This document shows positions 40,232 through 53,176 of a DNA stretch of 64,000 nt, piece after piece (positions within the stretch are counted from its first letter, which is position 1; every line of letters starts with the position of its first letter). The notes under the pieces are model-generated. The model saw only the letters and a program-made list of their open reading frames with translations, was not told the origin of the DNA and ran no database searches. The stretch covers positions 1 to 64,000 of the forward strand of contig NZ_MWLO01000163.1 in assembly GCF_002198735.1 (NCBI RefSeq), written 5' to 3'. Source of the DNA: Ideonella sp. A 288. Lineage in GTDB: Bacteria > Pseudomonadota > Gammaproteobacteria > Burkholderiales > Burkholderiaceae_C. A program made the translations under genes and the position numbers.

Positions 40232-41230
40232 TCAGCCCGCGGTCGGGGCCGCGGCACGACGCCGCCAGCGGCCCCACAGGGTCTTGAGCATGCCCATCAC
40301 GCCGGTGGGCATCAGGTACATCAGGCCGATCAGGAACACGCCGTAGATCGCCCACGGCGCCGACTTCGAGATGTCGCCGGCGATGTTGGGCACGAACTGG
40401 ATGAAGATCGCGCCGAAGATCGCGCCCGGGATCGACGCCAGCCCGCCGACGACCACGCCGACCAGGAAGGTGATCGACAGGAACACCGTGAAGCTGTCCG
40501 GCGAGACGAAGGCCACGGCGATGGCGCCCAGTGCGCCAGCCACGCCGGTGAAGGCCGCCGACACGCCGAAGGCCATCGACTTGAACACCGGCAGGTTGAT
40601 GCCCATCGCGGTGGCGGCGATCGGGTGGTCGCGGATGGCGATCAGCGCCCGGCCGATGCGCCCGCGCAGCAGGTTCCAGGCGAGCAGGAACATCAGTGCG
40701 GCCACGGCCAGTGTGAAGAAGTAGAGCCAGCGGTCGGCATTGAACGGCTGGTCAAGGAAGCGGAAGGTGAAGGGTGGTTCGGGCTTGTTCAGCACGATGC
40801 CCTGCACCCCACCGGTGAGGCCCTCGATCTTCTTGTACTTGAGCAGTTGCGGGATCGCCAGCGCCAGCGCGAAGGTGGCCAGCGCCAGGTAGTGCCCGCC
40901 CAGCCGAAGCGCCGGAAACCCCATCAGGAAGCCCAGGCCGAAGCACAGCACGCCGGCCACCGGCAGCGTGGCCCAGTAGGGCATGCCGGCCTGGTCCATC
41001 AGGATGGCGGTGGCGTAGGCGCCGATGGCGTAGAACGCGCCATGGCCCAGCGAGATCTGGCCATTGAAGCCGGTGAGGATGTTCAGGCCCAGCACCGCGA
41101 TGGCGTAGATCAGCACCAGGTTGAACTGGAACACACGGTAGTTCTTGACCAGGAAGGGCAGCACCACCACCGCCGCCACGGCCAGCGCGGTGAGCAGCCA
41201 GAAGCGGGCCGAGCGGGGTTCGTTACTCAT
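40232..41230 (-). CDS. livM: branched-chain amino acid-type ABC transporter permease LivM
   Basis: A 332-aa inner-membrane permease with about ten helices. LivM signature LGLNILTGFNGQISLGHGAF near the N-terminus and the cytoplasmic coupling segment GRIGRALIAIRDHPIAATAM-type loop. Its ATG overlaps the livH stop by 4 nt. The C-terminus ends in a short Arg-rich tail. It works with LivH, LivG and LivF and the binding protein downstream. Confidence 0.95.
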   Translation of the reverse strand: MSNEPRSARFWLLTALAVAAVVVLPFLVKNYRVFQFNLVLIYAIAVLGLNILTGFNGQISLGHGAFYAIGAYATAILMDQAGMPYWATLPVAGVLCFGLGFLMGFPALRLGGHYLALATFALALAIPQLLKYKKIEGLTGGVQGIVLNKPEPPFTFRFLDQPFNADRWLYFFTLAVAALMFLLAWNLLRGRIGRALIAIRDHPIAATAMGINLPVFKSMAFGVSAAFTGVAGALGAIAVAFVSPDSFTVFLSITFLVGVVVGGLASIPGAIFGAIFIQFVPNIAGDISKSAPWAIYGVFLIGLMYLMPTGVMGMLKTLWGRWRRRAAAPTAG

Positions 41231-42099
41231 ACCCGCGTCACCACATGCTTGCCGAACAGACCTGCCGGTTTGAGCGTGAGGATGGCCACGATCAGCACCA
41301 GGGCCACGCTGAGCTTGAGTTCGGTGCCGATGACGTAGGCGCCGAGCAGGTTCTCGAGCACGCCGACGATGAAGCCACCCAACACCGCGCCGCCGGGGTT
41401 GTCGATGCCGCCCAGCAGCGCCGCGGCAAAGCCGTACAGCAGGATGCCCGACATCATGTTCGGGTCGAGGTAGACGATGGGGGCCACCATCATGCCGGCC
41501 ACCGCGCCGATGGCTGCCGCCAGGCCCCAGCCCACCGCCAGCATCCACGACACGCGGATGCCCACCAGCCGGGCCGATTCAGGGTTCTGCGCCGCGGCCC
41601 GCATCGCCAGCCCCACCGGCGTGAAGCGGAAGAAGGCGTACAGCGAGCCCAGCACACACAGCATCACCGCCACCGAGCCGACGTCGTGCGACGAAAAGTA
41701 CCTGGTCGCGACGATCGACTTCTGCGGGAACGGGCTCGGGAAGGCCTTGATCGTGTGCTCGAAGATCCAGCCGGCCAGCGAGTTGAAGATGACCAGCAGG
41801 CCGATGAAGACGATCACGTTGGTCAGCACCGGCGCCTTCTCGACCGGCCGCAGGATGATGCGCTGCACCAGCAGGCCGCCGACGAAGGAGATGGCCACGG
41901 TGAGAAAGAACGCCACCCAGTACGACATGCCCGTCTGGATGAGCGCCCAGGCGATGAAGGTGGAGAAGGTGGCCATCTCGCCCTGGGCGAAATTGATGTG
42001 GTGCGTGGCCTGGTAGATCATCACCAGCGCCAGCGCCACCGAGCCGTAGATGCAGCCATTGGCCAGGCCCGAGAAGATCTGGTGGAGCAGGGCGTCCAT
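41227..42099 (-). CDS. livH: branched-chain amino acid-type ABC transporter permease LivH
   Basis: A 290-aa integral membrane permease beginning MDALLHQIFSGLANGCIYGS, the usual LivH opening (function in the substrate channel). The coupling loop MRAAAQNPESARLVGIRVSW and ANMISGILLYGFAAALLGGI-type region are present (here PNMMSGILLYGFAAALLGGI). It begins 16 nt after livF. Overlap with livM implies coupled translation. Confidence 0.95.
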   Translation of the reverse strand: MDALLHQIFSGLANGCIYGSVALALVMIYQATHHINFAQGEMATFSTFIAWALIQTGMSYWVAFFLTVAISFVGGLLVQRIILRPVEKAPVLTNVIVFIGLLVIFNSLAGWIFEHTIKAFPSPFPQKSIVATRYFSSHDVGSVAVMLCVLGSLYAFFRFTPVGLAMRAAAQNPESARLVGIRVSWMLAVGWGLAAAIGAVAGMMVAPIVYLDPNMMSGILLYGFAAALLGGIDNPGGAVLGGFIVGVLENLLGAYVIGTELKLSVALVLIVAILTLKPAGLFGKHVVTRV

Positions 42100-42115
42100 G
42101 GGCAGGGGCCTCCGG

Positions 42116-42825
<710 letters not shown>

Positions 42826-42829
<4 letters not shown>

Positions 42830-43632
42830 GTCGTCACCACGCCGGCCGACGCCTCGGCGGGCGCGCCCAGGTAGGCCTCGATCACTTCCGGGTGCTGCTG
42901 GATCTCGGCCGGCGAGCCTTCGGCGATCTTGCGGCCGAAGTTGAGCGCCACGATGTGGTCCGACACGCTCATCACCAGGCTCATGTGGTGCTCGACCAGC
43001 AGCACGGTGATCTTCAGCCGGTCGCGGATGTCGGTGATGAGCCGCCCCAGGTCGGCCAGTTCTTCGTGGTTGAGGCCGGCGGCCGGCTCGTCGAGCAACA
43101 GCAGCTTGGGGTCGGCGGCCAGCGCGCGGCCGAGCTCGACGCGCTTCTGCGTGCCGAAGGGCAGGTCGCCCGCGGCCCGGTCGGCGAAGGGCGAGAGTGC
43201 CAGGTAATCCATGATCTCGTCGGCGCGCTGGCGCAGCCGGCGCTCTTCGGCGCTGACCTTCGGCAGCCGCAGCGCGCTGGCGAAGAAGCCCGCGGCCGAG
43301 CGCGAGTGGGCGCCGATCATGATGTTGTCGCGCACCGGCAGCGTGCGGAACATCGCCAGGTTCTGGAAGGTGCGGCCCAGCCCCAGCGAGGCGATCTGGT
43401 GGGTGGGCATCGCGGTGATCGACCGGCCCTCGAACTGGATGTCGCCGGACTGGTAGGCGTACAGCCGGCTCAGGCAGTTGAACAGCGTGGTCTTGCCCGC
43501 CCCGTTGGGGCCGATCAGGCCGCAGACGTCGCCCCGCGTGACGTCGAAGCTCACGCCGTCCAGCGCCACGATGCCACCGAACCGGACGGTGACGCCGCGC
43601 ACGCTGAGCAGAGGGCTGGAACGGTCGTTCAT
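42826..43632 (-). CDS. livG: branched-chain amino acid-type ABC transporter ATPase LivG
   Basis: A 268-aa ABC ATPase with Walker A GPNGAGKTT, Walker B LLLLDEPAAGLNHEE and the switch His region LLVEHHMSLVM. LivG-specific LGLGRTFQNLAMFRTLPVRD is clear. First gene of the minus-strand operon livG-livF-livH-livM-binding protein-CoA-transferase. The signature motif LPFGTQKRVELGRALA replaces the classic LSGGQ, as is common in LivG. Confidence 0.96.
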
Positions 43633-43803
43633 CCGGGGAGGCTGTGCTGGACCACGGGCCGGGCAGGCCGGATTGGGGATGGCGCCGTTTATAGGTGGGC
43701 CCCCCCTCAGGGGACACCCGTGCTTGCCCTGACACCACGGCGACAGGCCCCTGCTTGCAGGTGAGAATCGGGTTAGCCTGTCAGCCCCGCCTTCGGAGTG
43801 ACC

Positions 43804-45450
43804 ATGAGCATCTACGACCAGCACCTCGACCGCCAGCGCGCCAACTTCACGGCCCTGTCGCCGGTGAGCTTCGTCGAGCGCAGCGCCGAGGTCTTCGGCG
43901 ACCTGCCGTCGGTGGTGCACGGCGCGCGGCGCTACACCTGGGCGCAGACGCGCGAGCGCTCGGCGCGGCTGGCCGCGGCGCTGCGCGCGCTGGGCGTCGG
44001 GCGCGGCAGCACCGTCAGCGCGATGCTGCCCAACACGCCCGAGATGGTGGAGGTGCACTACGCGGTGCCGGCTGTCAACGCCGTGCTCAACACGCTGAAC
44101 ACGCGGCTCGATGCGCCGCTGCTGGCCTGGCAGATGAACCACTGCGAGGCGGCCGTGGTCATCACCGACCGCGAGTTCGCGGCCGTGATGGGCCAGGCGC
44201 TGCAACAGATGCGCGACGGGTTCGGCCGCACGCCGATCGTCATCGACGTCGACGACACCGAGTACACCGGTCCTGGCGAGCGCCTCGGCGCGCACGAGTA
44301 CGAGGCGCTGCTGGCCGCGCATGCGCCGGTCGAGGCGCTGGAGGGCCCGGCCGACGAGTGGGACGCCATCGCGGTCAGCTACACCAGCGGCACCACCGGC
44401 GACCCCAAGGGCGTGGTCACCCACCACCGCGGCGCCTACCTCAACGCGGTGTGCAACGCGGCCACCTGGACCATGCCGCACTTCCCGCGCTACCTGTGGA
44501 CGCTGCCGATGTTCCACTGCAATGGCTGGTGCTTCCCGTGGACCGTGGCCATGCTCGGCGGCACCCACGTGTGCCTGCGGCGCGTGGAGGCCCGGGCCAT
44601 CCTCGACGCGATGCGCGAGCACCGGGTCGACCACTACTGCGCCGCGCCCATCGTGCACAGCCTCATCTACAACGCGCCGGCCGAACTGCGCGCCGGCCTG
44701 CCCGAAGGCATCCGCGGCATGGTGGCCGGCGCAGCGCCGCCGGCGGCGATGATCGAGGGCATGGCGAAGATCGGCGTCGACATCACCCACGTCTATGGCC
44801 TGACCGAGGTGTACGGCCCGGCCTCGGTGGCCGTCAAGCGCGACAGCTGGGCGGCCGAGAGCCTGTCCGAGCAGACGCGGCTGAACGGCCGCCAGGGCGT
44901 GCGCTACCTGCTGCAGGAGGGCATGACCGTGCTGCACCCGCAGACCCTGGCACCGATCCCGGCCGACGGCCAGACCATGGGCGAGATCATGTTCCGCGGC
45001 AACATCGTGATGAAGGGCTACCTCAAGAACCCGGCGGCCACCGACAAGGCCTTCGAGGGGGGCTGGTTCCACACCGGCGACCTGGCGGTGATGGAGCCCG
45101 ACCGCTACGTGAAGATCCGCGACCGCAGCAAGGACGTGATCATCTCCGGCGGCGAGAACATCAGCTCGATCGAGGTCGAAGATGCGCTGTACCGCCACCC
45201 CGCGGTGATGGCCTGCGCCGTGGTGGCCAAGCCCGACCCGAAGTGGGGCGAGACGCCGCTGGCCTTCGTCGAGCTGCAGTTCGGCGCCCAGGTCACGGTG
45301 GACGAACTGGTGGCCCACTGCAAGGGGCTGCTGGCCGGCTACAAGGTGCCGCGCGAGATCCGCTTCGAGGCCATCCCCAAGACGTCCACCGGCAAGATCC
45401 AGAAGTTCCAGCTGCGCGAACGGGCCCGCTCGTCCAGCGCCATCGAATGA
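43804..45450 (+). CDS. AMP-binding acyl-CoA synthetase (medium-chain fatty acid type)
   Basis: Activates a carboxylic acid to its CoA thioester through an acyl-adenylate; 548 aa. P-loop-like motif SYTSGTTGDPKGVVTHHRGA, A5 YGLTEVYGPAS, A7 GWFHTGDLAVMEPDRYVKI and the C-terminal catalytic Lys in PKTSTGKIQKFQLRE. GGAG lies before the ATG. Diverges from livG across 171 bp and is followed directly by an enoyl-CoA hydratase gene. Together with the transporter and CoA-transferase this suggests uptake and CoA activation of one acid. Confidence 0.94.
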   Translation: MSIYDQHLDRQRANFTALSPVSFVERSAEVFGDLPSVVHGARRYTWAQTRERSARLAAALRALGVGRGSTVSAMLPNTPEMVEVHYAVPAVNAVLNTLNTRLDAPLLAWQMNHCEAAVVITDREFAAVMGQALQQMRDGFGRTPIVIDVDDTEYTGPGERLGAHEYEALLAAHAPVEALEGPADEWDAIAVSYTSGTTGDPKGVVTHHRGAYLNAVCNAATWTMPHFPRYLWTLPMFHCNGWCFPWTVAMLGGTHVCLRRVEARAILDAMREHRVDHYCAAPIVHSLIYNAPAELRAGLPEGIRGMVAGAAPPAAMIEGMAKIGVDITHVYGLTEVYGPASVAVKRDSWAAESLSEQTRLNGRQGVRYLLQEGMTVLHPQTLAPIPADGQTMGEIMFRGNIVMKGYLKNPAATDKAFEGGWFHTGDLAVMEPDRYVKIRDRSKDVIISGGENISSIEVEDALYRHPAVMACAVVAKPDPKWGETPLAFVELQFGAQVTVDELVAHCKGLLAGYKVPREIRFEAIPKTSTGKIQKFQLRERARSSSAIE

Positions 45451-45470
45451 CCGACCGAGGAACCGACACC

Positions 45471-46256
45471 ATGCTCACCACCGACGATCCACTGCTGATC
45501 CGCACCGCCGACGCGCGCGGCGTGGTCACCCTCACGCTGAACCGGCCGCAGGCCTTCAACGCGCTGTCCGAGGCCATGCTGGCCGCGCTGCAGACCGAAC
45601 TGGACCAGATCGCCGACGACCCGTCGGTGCGCGTGCTGGTCATCGGCGCAGCGGGCCGCGCCTTCTGTGCCGGGCACGACCTGCGAGAGATGCGCGCCGA
45701 GCCCTCGCAGGCGTACTACGAGCGCCTGTTTGCCGACTGCGGCCGCATGATGATGTCGATCCAGAAGCTGCCGGTACCGGTGATCGCCAAGGTGCACGGC
45801 ATCGCCACCGCGGCCGGCTGCCAGCTGGTGGCGATGTGCGACCTGGCGGTGGCGGCGCGCGACGCGCGCTTTGCCGTCAGCGGCGTCAACCTGGGGTTGT
45901 TCTGCGCCACGCCCAGCGTGGCGCTGTCGCGCAACCTGGGCCGCAAGGCCGCCTTCGAGATGCTGGTCACCGGCGCCTTCATCAGCGCCGACGAGGCCCT
46001 GGCCAAGGGGCTGATCAACCGCGTGGCCGATCCGGCCGAGCTGGACGCGGCAGTGGAGGCGCTGGTGGCGTCCATCGTCGGCAAGCCGGCGGTGGCGCTG
46101 GCCATGGGCAAGGCGCTGTTCTACCGCCAGCTCGAAAAGGGCATCGAAGCCGCCTATGCCGATGCCGGCGACACGATGGCCTGCAACATGATGGACGACT
46201 CGGCGCTGGAAGGCGTGCAGGCCTTCATCGAGAAGCGGCCGCCGAACTGGAAGTAG
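45471..46256 (+). CDS. enoyl-CoA hydratase/isomerase family protein
   Basis: A 261-aa crotonase-fold enzyme. Oxyanion-hole segments AFCAGHDLREM and IATAAGCQLVAMCDLAVAAR, plus NLGLFCATPSVALSRNLGRK. The first is typical of hydratases lacking one catalytic Glu, so the exact reaction is uncertain. I chose ATG 45471, which has GAGGAA in front; an upstream ATG at 45447 overlaps the synthetase stop and would add eight residues. Confidence 0.93.
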   Translation: MLTTDDPLLIRTADARGVVTLTLNRPQAFNALSEAMLAALQTELDQIADDPSVRVLVIGAAGRAFCAGHDLREMRAEPSQAYYERLFADCGRMMMSIQKLPVPVIAKVHGIATAAGCQLVAMCDLAVAARDARFAVSGVNLGLFCATPSVALSRNLGRKAAFEMLVTGAFISADEALAKGLINRVADPAELDAAVEALVASIVGKPAVALAMGKALFYRQLEKGIEAAYADAGDTMACNMMDDSALEGVQAFIEKRPPNWK

Positions 46257-46270
46257 CCGCTCATGCCTTT

Positions 46271-46300
46271 GGGTTTGATGAGACCTTGTGTCTCATCAAA
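46271..46300. repeat. first copy of a 29-nt repeat with perfect hairpin, derived from the smpB 3' end
   Basis: The 29-nt unit starting GGGTTTGATGAGAC and ending GTCTCATCAA occurs here and again at 46360-46388 inside the smpB 3' end. It forms an 11-bp stem (46274-46284 with 46290-46300) and a 5-nt loop. Read on the minus strand this copy encodes the SmpB tail [10 protein letters not shown] followed by Ala and a stop, so it is a degraded duplicate. It also lies between convergent genes and may act as a terminator. Confidence 0.8.
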
Positions 46301-46349
46301 CGGCCCTTGTGCGCTTCGCGCGAAAGGGACGTGTTCGCCGCGATGCGGC

Positions 46350-46820
46350 TCACCCCTTCGGGTTTGATGAGACCTTGTGTCTCATCAATCGTCCCTTTTC
46401 CCGCTCCCAATCGCGCTTCTTCTCGGTCTCGCGCTTGTCGTGCTGGGCCTTGCCTTTGGCCAGCGCGATTTCGGCCTTCACGCGGCCGCCCTTGAAGTGC
46501 AGGTTCAGCGGCACCAGGGTGAAGCCCTTCTGCTCGACCTTGCCGACCAGGCGCTTGATCTCTTCCTTGTGCATCAGCAGCTTCTTGGTGCGGTCGGCCT
46601 CCGGACTGACGTGGGTGGAGGCGGAGCGCAGCGCGTTGATGCGGCAGCCGATGAGGTAGAGCTCGCCGTTCTTGATGACCACGTAGCCGTCGGTCAGCTG
46701 CACCTGGCCAGCGCGGATGGCCTTGATCTCCCAGCCCTGCAACACCATGCCGGCCTCATGTCGTTCTTCGACGTGATAGTCGTATCGGGCTCGGCGGTTT
46801 TCTGCGATCGTTGCGGACAT
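46350..46820 (-). CDS. smpB: SsrA-binding protein SmpB
   Basis: A 156-aa partner of tmRNA in rescuing stalled ribosomes. Conserved [39 protein letters not shown] and the Lys/Arg-rich tail ([20 protein letters not shown]) that enters the mRNA channel. The last codons lie in the second copy of a hairpin-forming repeat. It diverges from ratA across only 27 bp. No ssrA RNA gene is in the window. Confidence 0.97.
   Translation of the reverse strand: MSATIAENRRARYDYHVEERHEAGMVLQGWEIKAIRAGQVQLTDGYVVIKNGELYLIGCRINALRSASTHVSPEADRTKKLLMHKEEIKRLVGKVEQKGFTLVPLNLHFKGGRVKAEIALAKGKAQHDKRETEKKRDWEREKGRLMRHKVSSNPKG
46360..46388. repeat. second copy of the 29-nt hairpin repeat, within smpB
   Basis: Identical over 29 nt to 46271-46299, and similar for a few bases on both sides (CCCTT on each flank). 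It forms a 10-bp stem and encodes the last residues of SmpB. A hairpin inside coding sequence just before the stop could serve as terminator for both converging genes. Confidence 0.8.
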
Positions 46821-46836
46821 GGCGGGACACTAGAAT
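46808..46836 (+). promoter_or_regulatory. probable ratA promoter in the smpB-ratA gap
   Basis: TAGAAT at 46831-46836 lies 11 nt before the ratA ATG; TTGCGG (46811-46816) upstream gives a short 14-nt spacing. The 27-bp gap must also carry the smpB start signals, so the promoters overlap the opposite gene. Confidence 0.35.
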
Positions 46837-46847
46837 TTGGGCATTGT

Positions 46848-47297
46848 ATGAAGCATGTGAAAAAGTCAGTCCTGTTGTGGTACTCGCCTCGCGAGATGTA
46901 CGAGCTGGTCACGGGCGTCGAGTCCTATCCGAGCTTCCTGCCCTGGTGCGAGCGCTCCGAGGTGCTCGAAACCCACGACGACGGCATGACGGTGCGGCTG
47001 CACCTGGGCTACAGCGGGTTGAAGCACGCCTTCACCACCCGCAATGCCCACGTGCCCGACGAGTCGGTGGTGATGCGCCTGGTCGACGGCCCCTTCTCGG
47101 TGCTCGACGGCACCTGGCTGTTCAAGGCCCTGGGCGCGCCCGGCAGCCCGCCGGCCTGCCGCGTCGAGTTCGACCTGAGCTACGCCTTTTCCAGCCGGCC
47201 GCTCGAGGCCGTGCTCAGCCCGGTGTTCGACCGCGTGGCCAACACCTTCATCGAATCCTTCGTGCACCGCGCCGAGCAGGTGTATGGGGCCCGCTGA
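46848..47297 (+). CDS. ratA: RatA-like START/ubiquinone-binding domain protein
   Basis: A 149-aa Coq10/START-family protein: VLLWYSPREMYELVTGVESY, SFLPWCERSEVLE and the C-terminal FDRVANTFIESFVHRAEQVY. In E. coli the homologue was reported as a ribosome-association toxin, while eukaryotic Coq10 binds ubiquinone; the in vivo role in Proteobacteria is debated. It overlaps rnfH by 14 nt, the conserved pairing. I use ATG 46848 because it is the first ATG after the divergent smpB start. Confidence 0.92.
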   Translation: MKHVKKSVLLWYSPREMYELVTGVESYPSFLPWCERSEVLETHDDGMTVRLHLGYSGLKHAFTTRNAHVPDESVVMRLVDGPFSVLDGTWLFKALGAPGSPPACRVEFDLSYAFSSRPLEAVLSPVFDRVANTFIESFVHRAEQVYGAR

Positions 47298-47604
47298 GAT
47301 CCACGTCGAGGTGGTGTACGCGGCCGGCCCACACCAGGTGGACCTGCGCCAGCTGAACTTACCGAAGGGGGCCACGGCCGCCGATGCCCTGCGCGCCAGC
47401 GGCGTGCTCGCCGGCTGGCCGGCGGAGCAGGTGGACGCCTTGAGGCTGGGCTGCTGGGGCCGGGCCTGCGACCCCGGCCTGGTGCTGCGCGACCGCGACC
47501 GCATCGAGCTGTACCGGCCGCTGCTGGTCGACCCGAAGGAGGCCCGACGCCTGCGCTATCGGCGCGACGGGATCCGCAAGAAAGTGAAGCCGCCTCGGCG
47601 GTGA
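47284..47604 (+). CDS. rnfH: RnfH family protein (UPF0125, ubiquitin-like fold)
   Basis: A 106-aa small protein: HVEVVYAAGPHQVDLRQLNL, a middle VGIWGR-like segment (here GCWGRACDPGLVLRDRDRIE) and the family end LYRPLLVDPKEARRLRYRRD. Function not established; it is commonly encoded just after ratA, as here, with a 14-nt overlap. The basic C-terminus (KKVKPPRR) is short. Converges on the DUF4124 gene. Confidence 0.93.
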   Translation: MGPAEIHVEVVYAAGPHQVDLRQLNLPKGATAADALRASGVLAGWPAEQVDALRLGCWGRACDPGLVLRDRDRIELYRPLLVDPKEARRLRYRRDGIRKKVKPPRR

Positions 47605-47649
47605 GGGCCACGCCAGCCTGGCGGCTTCGACGCGCCGCCGGTGCCGCGT

Positions 47650-48159
47650 TCAGCGGCAGTCGGAATCCATGACACGGCGGGCGGTGGCCATTTCGTCGGC
47701 CCGGCCCTTGTCGTCGAGGATCTCGCGTTCGCCGCTGGTGTTGACCCGCGCGATGCGTTGTCCGCTCTGCAGCGCGGCCATCTGCTGGCGTGCGCGTTGG
47801 CAATTCTCGGCGCGCAGGGCGGCCTGCTTGTCTTCTTCGGCCTTGGCCTTGGCCTGCTGCTCGGCCTCGAGCTTCTTGCGACGAGCCTCGAGCTCGGGGT
47901 CGACGGTGGGCCGCGAGGCGGCGCTGGCGGACCCCATGGCCGCGGAGGCCGCGGGGGTGGCGACGGGCACCGCAGTGGCGGCACGCCGAACCTGGACGTT
48001 GGGGCGCTGCAAGATGTCCTTGTCCTGCACCTCGCGAGGCGGCGGGATGTCACTGACATGCACCTGCCCCTTGCTGTCTTTCCACTTCCACTGGGCCTGA
48101 ACCGGCGATGCCGCCAGGGCCAGCAGCATCAGACTGCACAGCAGGGGGGTGGAACGCAT
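47650..48159 (-). CDS. DUF4124 domain-containing secreted protein
   Basis: A 169-aa protein with a signal peptide ([18 protein letters not shown]) and the short N-terminal DUF4124 motif [20 protein letters not shown]. After that comes an Ala-rich linker, a charged coiled-coil stretch ([20 protein letters not shown]) and a Cys-containing end. The family is common in Beta/Gammaproteobacteria; function unknown. Its position between rnfH and guaB is conserved in Burkholderiales, as far as I recall. Confidence 0.88.
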   Translation of the reverse strand: MRSTPLLCSLMLLALAASPVQAQWKWKDSKGQVHVSDIPPPREVQDKDILQRPNVQVRRAATAVPVATPAASAAMGSASAASRPTVDPELEARRKKLEAEQQAKAKAEEDKQAALRAENCQRARQQMAALQSGQRIARVNTSGEREILDDKGRADEMATARRVMDSDCR

Positions 48160-48348
48160 GGCGGGCCTCGAGAATCGATGTTGCCAGTGTAACGATCAGC
48201 GGACGCGTGTGTTGGCACAAAAGGTGAACGAGGTCGCTGCGCCGGGGCCTGCAGGACCCTCTCGCGCCACCGTGCGTGGGCTGAATCGCTGCCGCGCAGC
48301 GCGCGCCGCACACGCTGCCCGCCCGGGGATGGCCGGCGATGCCATCCG

Positions 48349-48354
48349 TATAAT
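48349..48354 (+). promoter_or_regulatory. -10 box of the guaB promoter
   Basis: A perfect TATAAT 26 nt before the guaB ATG. The matching -35 (GGGATG 17 nt upstream) is poor. The 221-bp gap to the DUF4124 gene otherwise holds nothing recognisable. Confidence 0.5.
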
Positions 48355-48380
48355 TCGATTTTGCGTCTGGAGCCTGTCCC

Positions 48381-49852
<1,472 letters not shown>

Positions 49853-49853
<1 letters not shown>

Positions 49854-50013
49854 GAGCCTGTGAACACTCCCAGCACGCCCGCTCGTGCGCCCCAGACGGC
49901 GCCGCTCGTCGTTGCAAATGCTCGCCATGGCTTGGGCCATGGCTGTGCTTTGCGTCTAGATCGACACTGTCTGGAACGCCCGCTCTGGCGCGCTGGAATC
50001 GCTCACAGGCTCT
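49853..50013. repeat. 161-bp non-coding element with 11-bp terminal inverted repeats
   Basis: AGAGCCTGTGA at 49853-49863 is mirrored exactly by TCACAGGCTCT at 50003-50013. The left end overlaps the last base of the guaB stop. The interior has further partial symmetry (for example GCCATGGCTTGGGCCATGGC) but no ORF. The shape fits a MITE-like or REP-type element; whether it is repeated elsewhere cannot be seen from this window, which holds one copy. Confidence 0.55.
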
Positions 50014-50083
50014 GACCTTGTCCCAACCCCCTGACGCCCGGCCCGCCGCGGCCGCACCGTCGAATGGCCGCCGCGAGGCGGCC

Positions 50084-51289
50084 ATGTCGTTCATCCTGGT
50101 CACCGTGCTGATCGACATGGTGTCGATCGGGCTGATCATCCCCGTGCTGCCGCTGGTGGTGGGCAGCTTCACCACCTCGCCGGCCCAACAGGCGTTCTGG
50201 TACGGCGTGGTGTCCTTCGCCTTCGGCCTGTCCAGCTTCTTCGGTGCGCCGGTGCTGGGGGCCTTGTCCGACCGCCATGGCCGTCGGCCGGTGCTGCTGA
50301 TCGGCTTCACCGGCCTGGCGCTCAGCTTCTTCGTCACCGCCATGGCCACCGCGCTGTGGATGCTCATCGCGGTGCGCGTCTTCAGCGGGGCGATGCAGGC
50401 CAATGCCTCGGTGGCCAATGCCTATGTGGCCGACATCACGCCGCCCGAAGACCGCGCGCGGCGCTTCGGCATGCTGGGTGCGGCCTTCGGCGTCGGCTTC
50501 ATCCTGGGCCCGGTGATGGGCGGCCTGCTCGGCGGCATCGACCTGCGGCTGCCGTTCTTCGTGGCCGGGTCGCTGTCCATGATCAACCTGGCCTATGGGT
50601 GGTTCGTGCTGCCCGAATCATTGGCCATGGACAAGCGGCGCGATTTCTCCTGGCGGCGCGCCAACCCGGTGGCCGCGCTGCGCGGCTTGACGCAGTTGCA
50701 TGGCGTGGGCCCGCTGGTGGCGGTGGTGGCCCTGTCGGGCATGGCGCAGTTCGTCCTGCACACCACCTGGGTGCTCTACACCAGCTTCAAGTTCGGCTGG
50801 GGCCCGGTGCAGAACGGCTGGTCGCTGTTCGCGGTGGGCACCATGTCGGCCATCGTGCAGGGCGGCCTGCTGCGCCACCTGCTGAAGCGCTGGACGCCGC
50901 AGCGCCTGGCGGCGATGGGCCTGGTGTCGTCGGCGCTGTCCTACCTGTGCTGGGGCCTGGCCACCGAGGGCTGGATGATGTACGCGGTGATCGGCCTGAA
51001 CGTGCTGGGCTTTGCCGTCGCCAGCTCGGTGCAGAGCATGATCTCCAATGCCGCCGATGCCCGCGAGCAGGGCCAGACCATGGGCTCGGTGGCCGCGCTC
51101 AACAGCCTGATGGCCGTGATGGCGCCGGTGGTGGGCGCGACCCTGCTGGGCCTGGTGTCGCATCGCCCGCCGGGCGACTGGCTGATGGGCCTGCCGTTCT
51201 ACTTCTGCGCTGCGCTGCAGGTGCTGAGCACGCTGCTGGCCTTCAAGCACTTCCGCCACACCCGCCACATCGCCGCCACGGCGGTTTGA
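50084..51289 (+). CDS. major facilitator superfamily transporter (TetA/tetracycline-resistance-like)
   Basis: A 401-aa carrier with about twelve helices. It opens [20 protein letters not shown], followed by [20 protein letters not shown], the loop-2/3 motif of drug:H+ antiporters, and [20 protein letters not shown]. It resembles TetA-type exporters, but drug resistance cannot be concluded from family. GAGG lies before ATG 50084; a TTG at 50018 in the same frame would add 22 residues, a form I recall for related proteins. It sits between guaB and guaA, suggesting a possible purine-related substrate, which is speculative. Confidence 0.88.
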   Translation: MSFILVTVLIDMVSIGLIIPVLPLVVGSFTTSPAQQAFWYGVVSFAFGLSSFFGAPVLGALSDRHGRRPVLLIGFTGLALSFFVTAMATALWMLIAVRVFSGAMQANASVANAYVADITPPEDRARRFGMLGAAFGVGFILGPVMGGLLGGIDLRLPFFVAGSLSMINLAYGWFVLPESLAMDKRRDFSWRRANPVAALRGLTQLHGVGPLVAVVALSGMAQFVLHTTWVLYTSFKFGWGPVQNGWSLFAVGTMSAIVQGGLLRHLLKRWTPQRLAAMGLVSSALSYLCWGLATEGWMMYAVIGLNVLGFAVASSVQSMISNAADAREQGQTMGSVAALNSLMAVMAPVVGATLLGLVSHRPPGDWLMGLPFYFCAALQVLSTLLAFKHFRHTRHIAATAV

Positions 51290-51299
51290 AGCTACCACC

Positions 51300-52910
<1,611 letters not shown>

Positions 52911-53176
52911 CGGTTGCGAAGAATCTCTATCAATCAGAGGGTTACGACTCCTCGTTGGGGATTCGATCGCATTGTCAACGGGTCGGCGCGCCTTGGTGAT
53001 GGCGGATGTCCGGACGGTAGCGGTACCACTTGGGACGTCGAGCTGACGGTAACAAGAATGCGCCGCCTGTCCTTTGCCTCTTCCCTTGATGAGCCAGTTG
53101 TTCAGCTCGTACGACGGCTTCGACGCGAACTGTCGAGTGCGTGCGCCCGGCCAGGAGCTAACCAACTCGGTCTGGC
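52911..53176. other. gene-poor stretch downstream of guaA, possible insertion scar
   Basis: No gene is recognised between the guaA stop and the LysR-like fragment. Base composition is visibly less G+C-rich than on either side (for example around 52920-52990). Open frames here have no family resemblance. GAGGG-TTACGAC-TCCTC at 52947-52963 looks like a T-arm but does not extend into a tRNA. Confidence 0.5.

Noticed and set aside
43680-43725. C-run and CTCAGGGG symmetry between livG and the acyl-CoA synthetase, considered as a terminator.
   Set aside because: It lies between divergent genes where a terminator is not expected, and the stem is very short. TATAAA on the minus strand nearby lacks a convincing -35.
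52947-52963. T-arm-like sequence downstream of guaA, considered as a tRNA fragment.
   Set aside because: Loop does not match TTCRANY, and no acceptor, D or anticodon arm is found around it.
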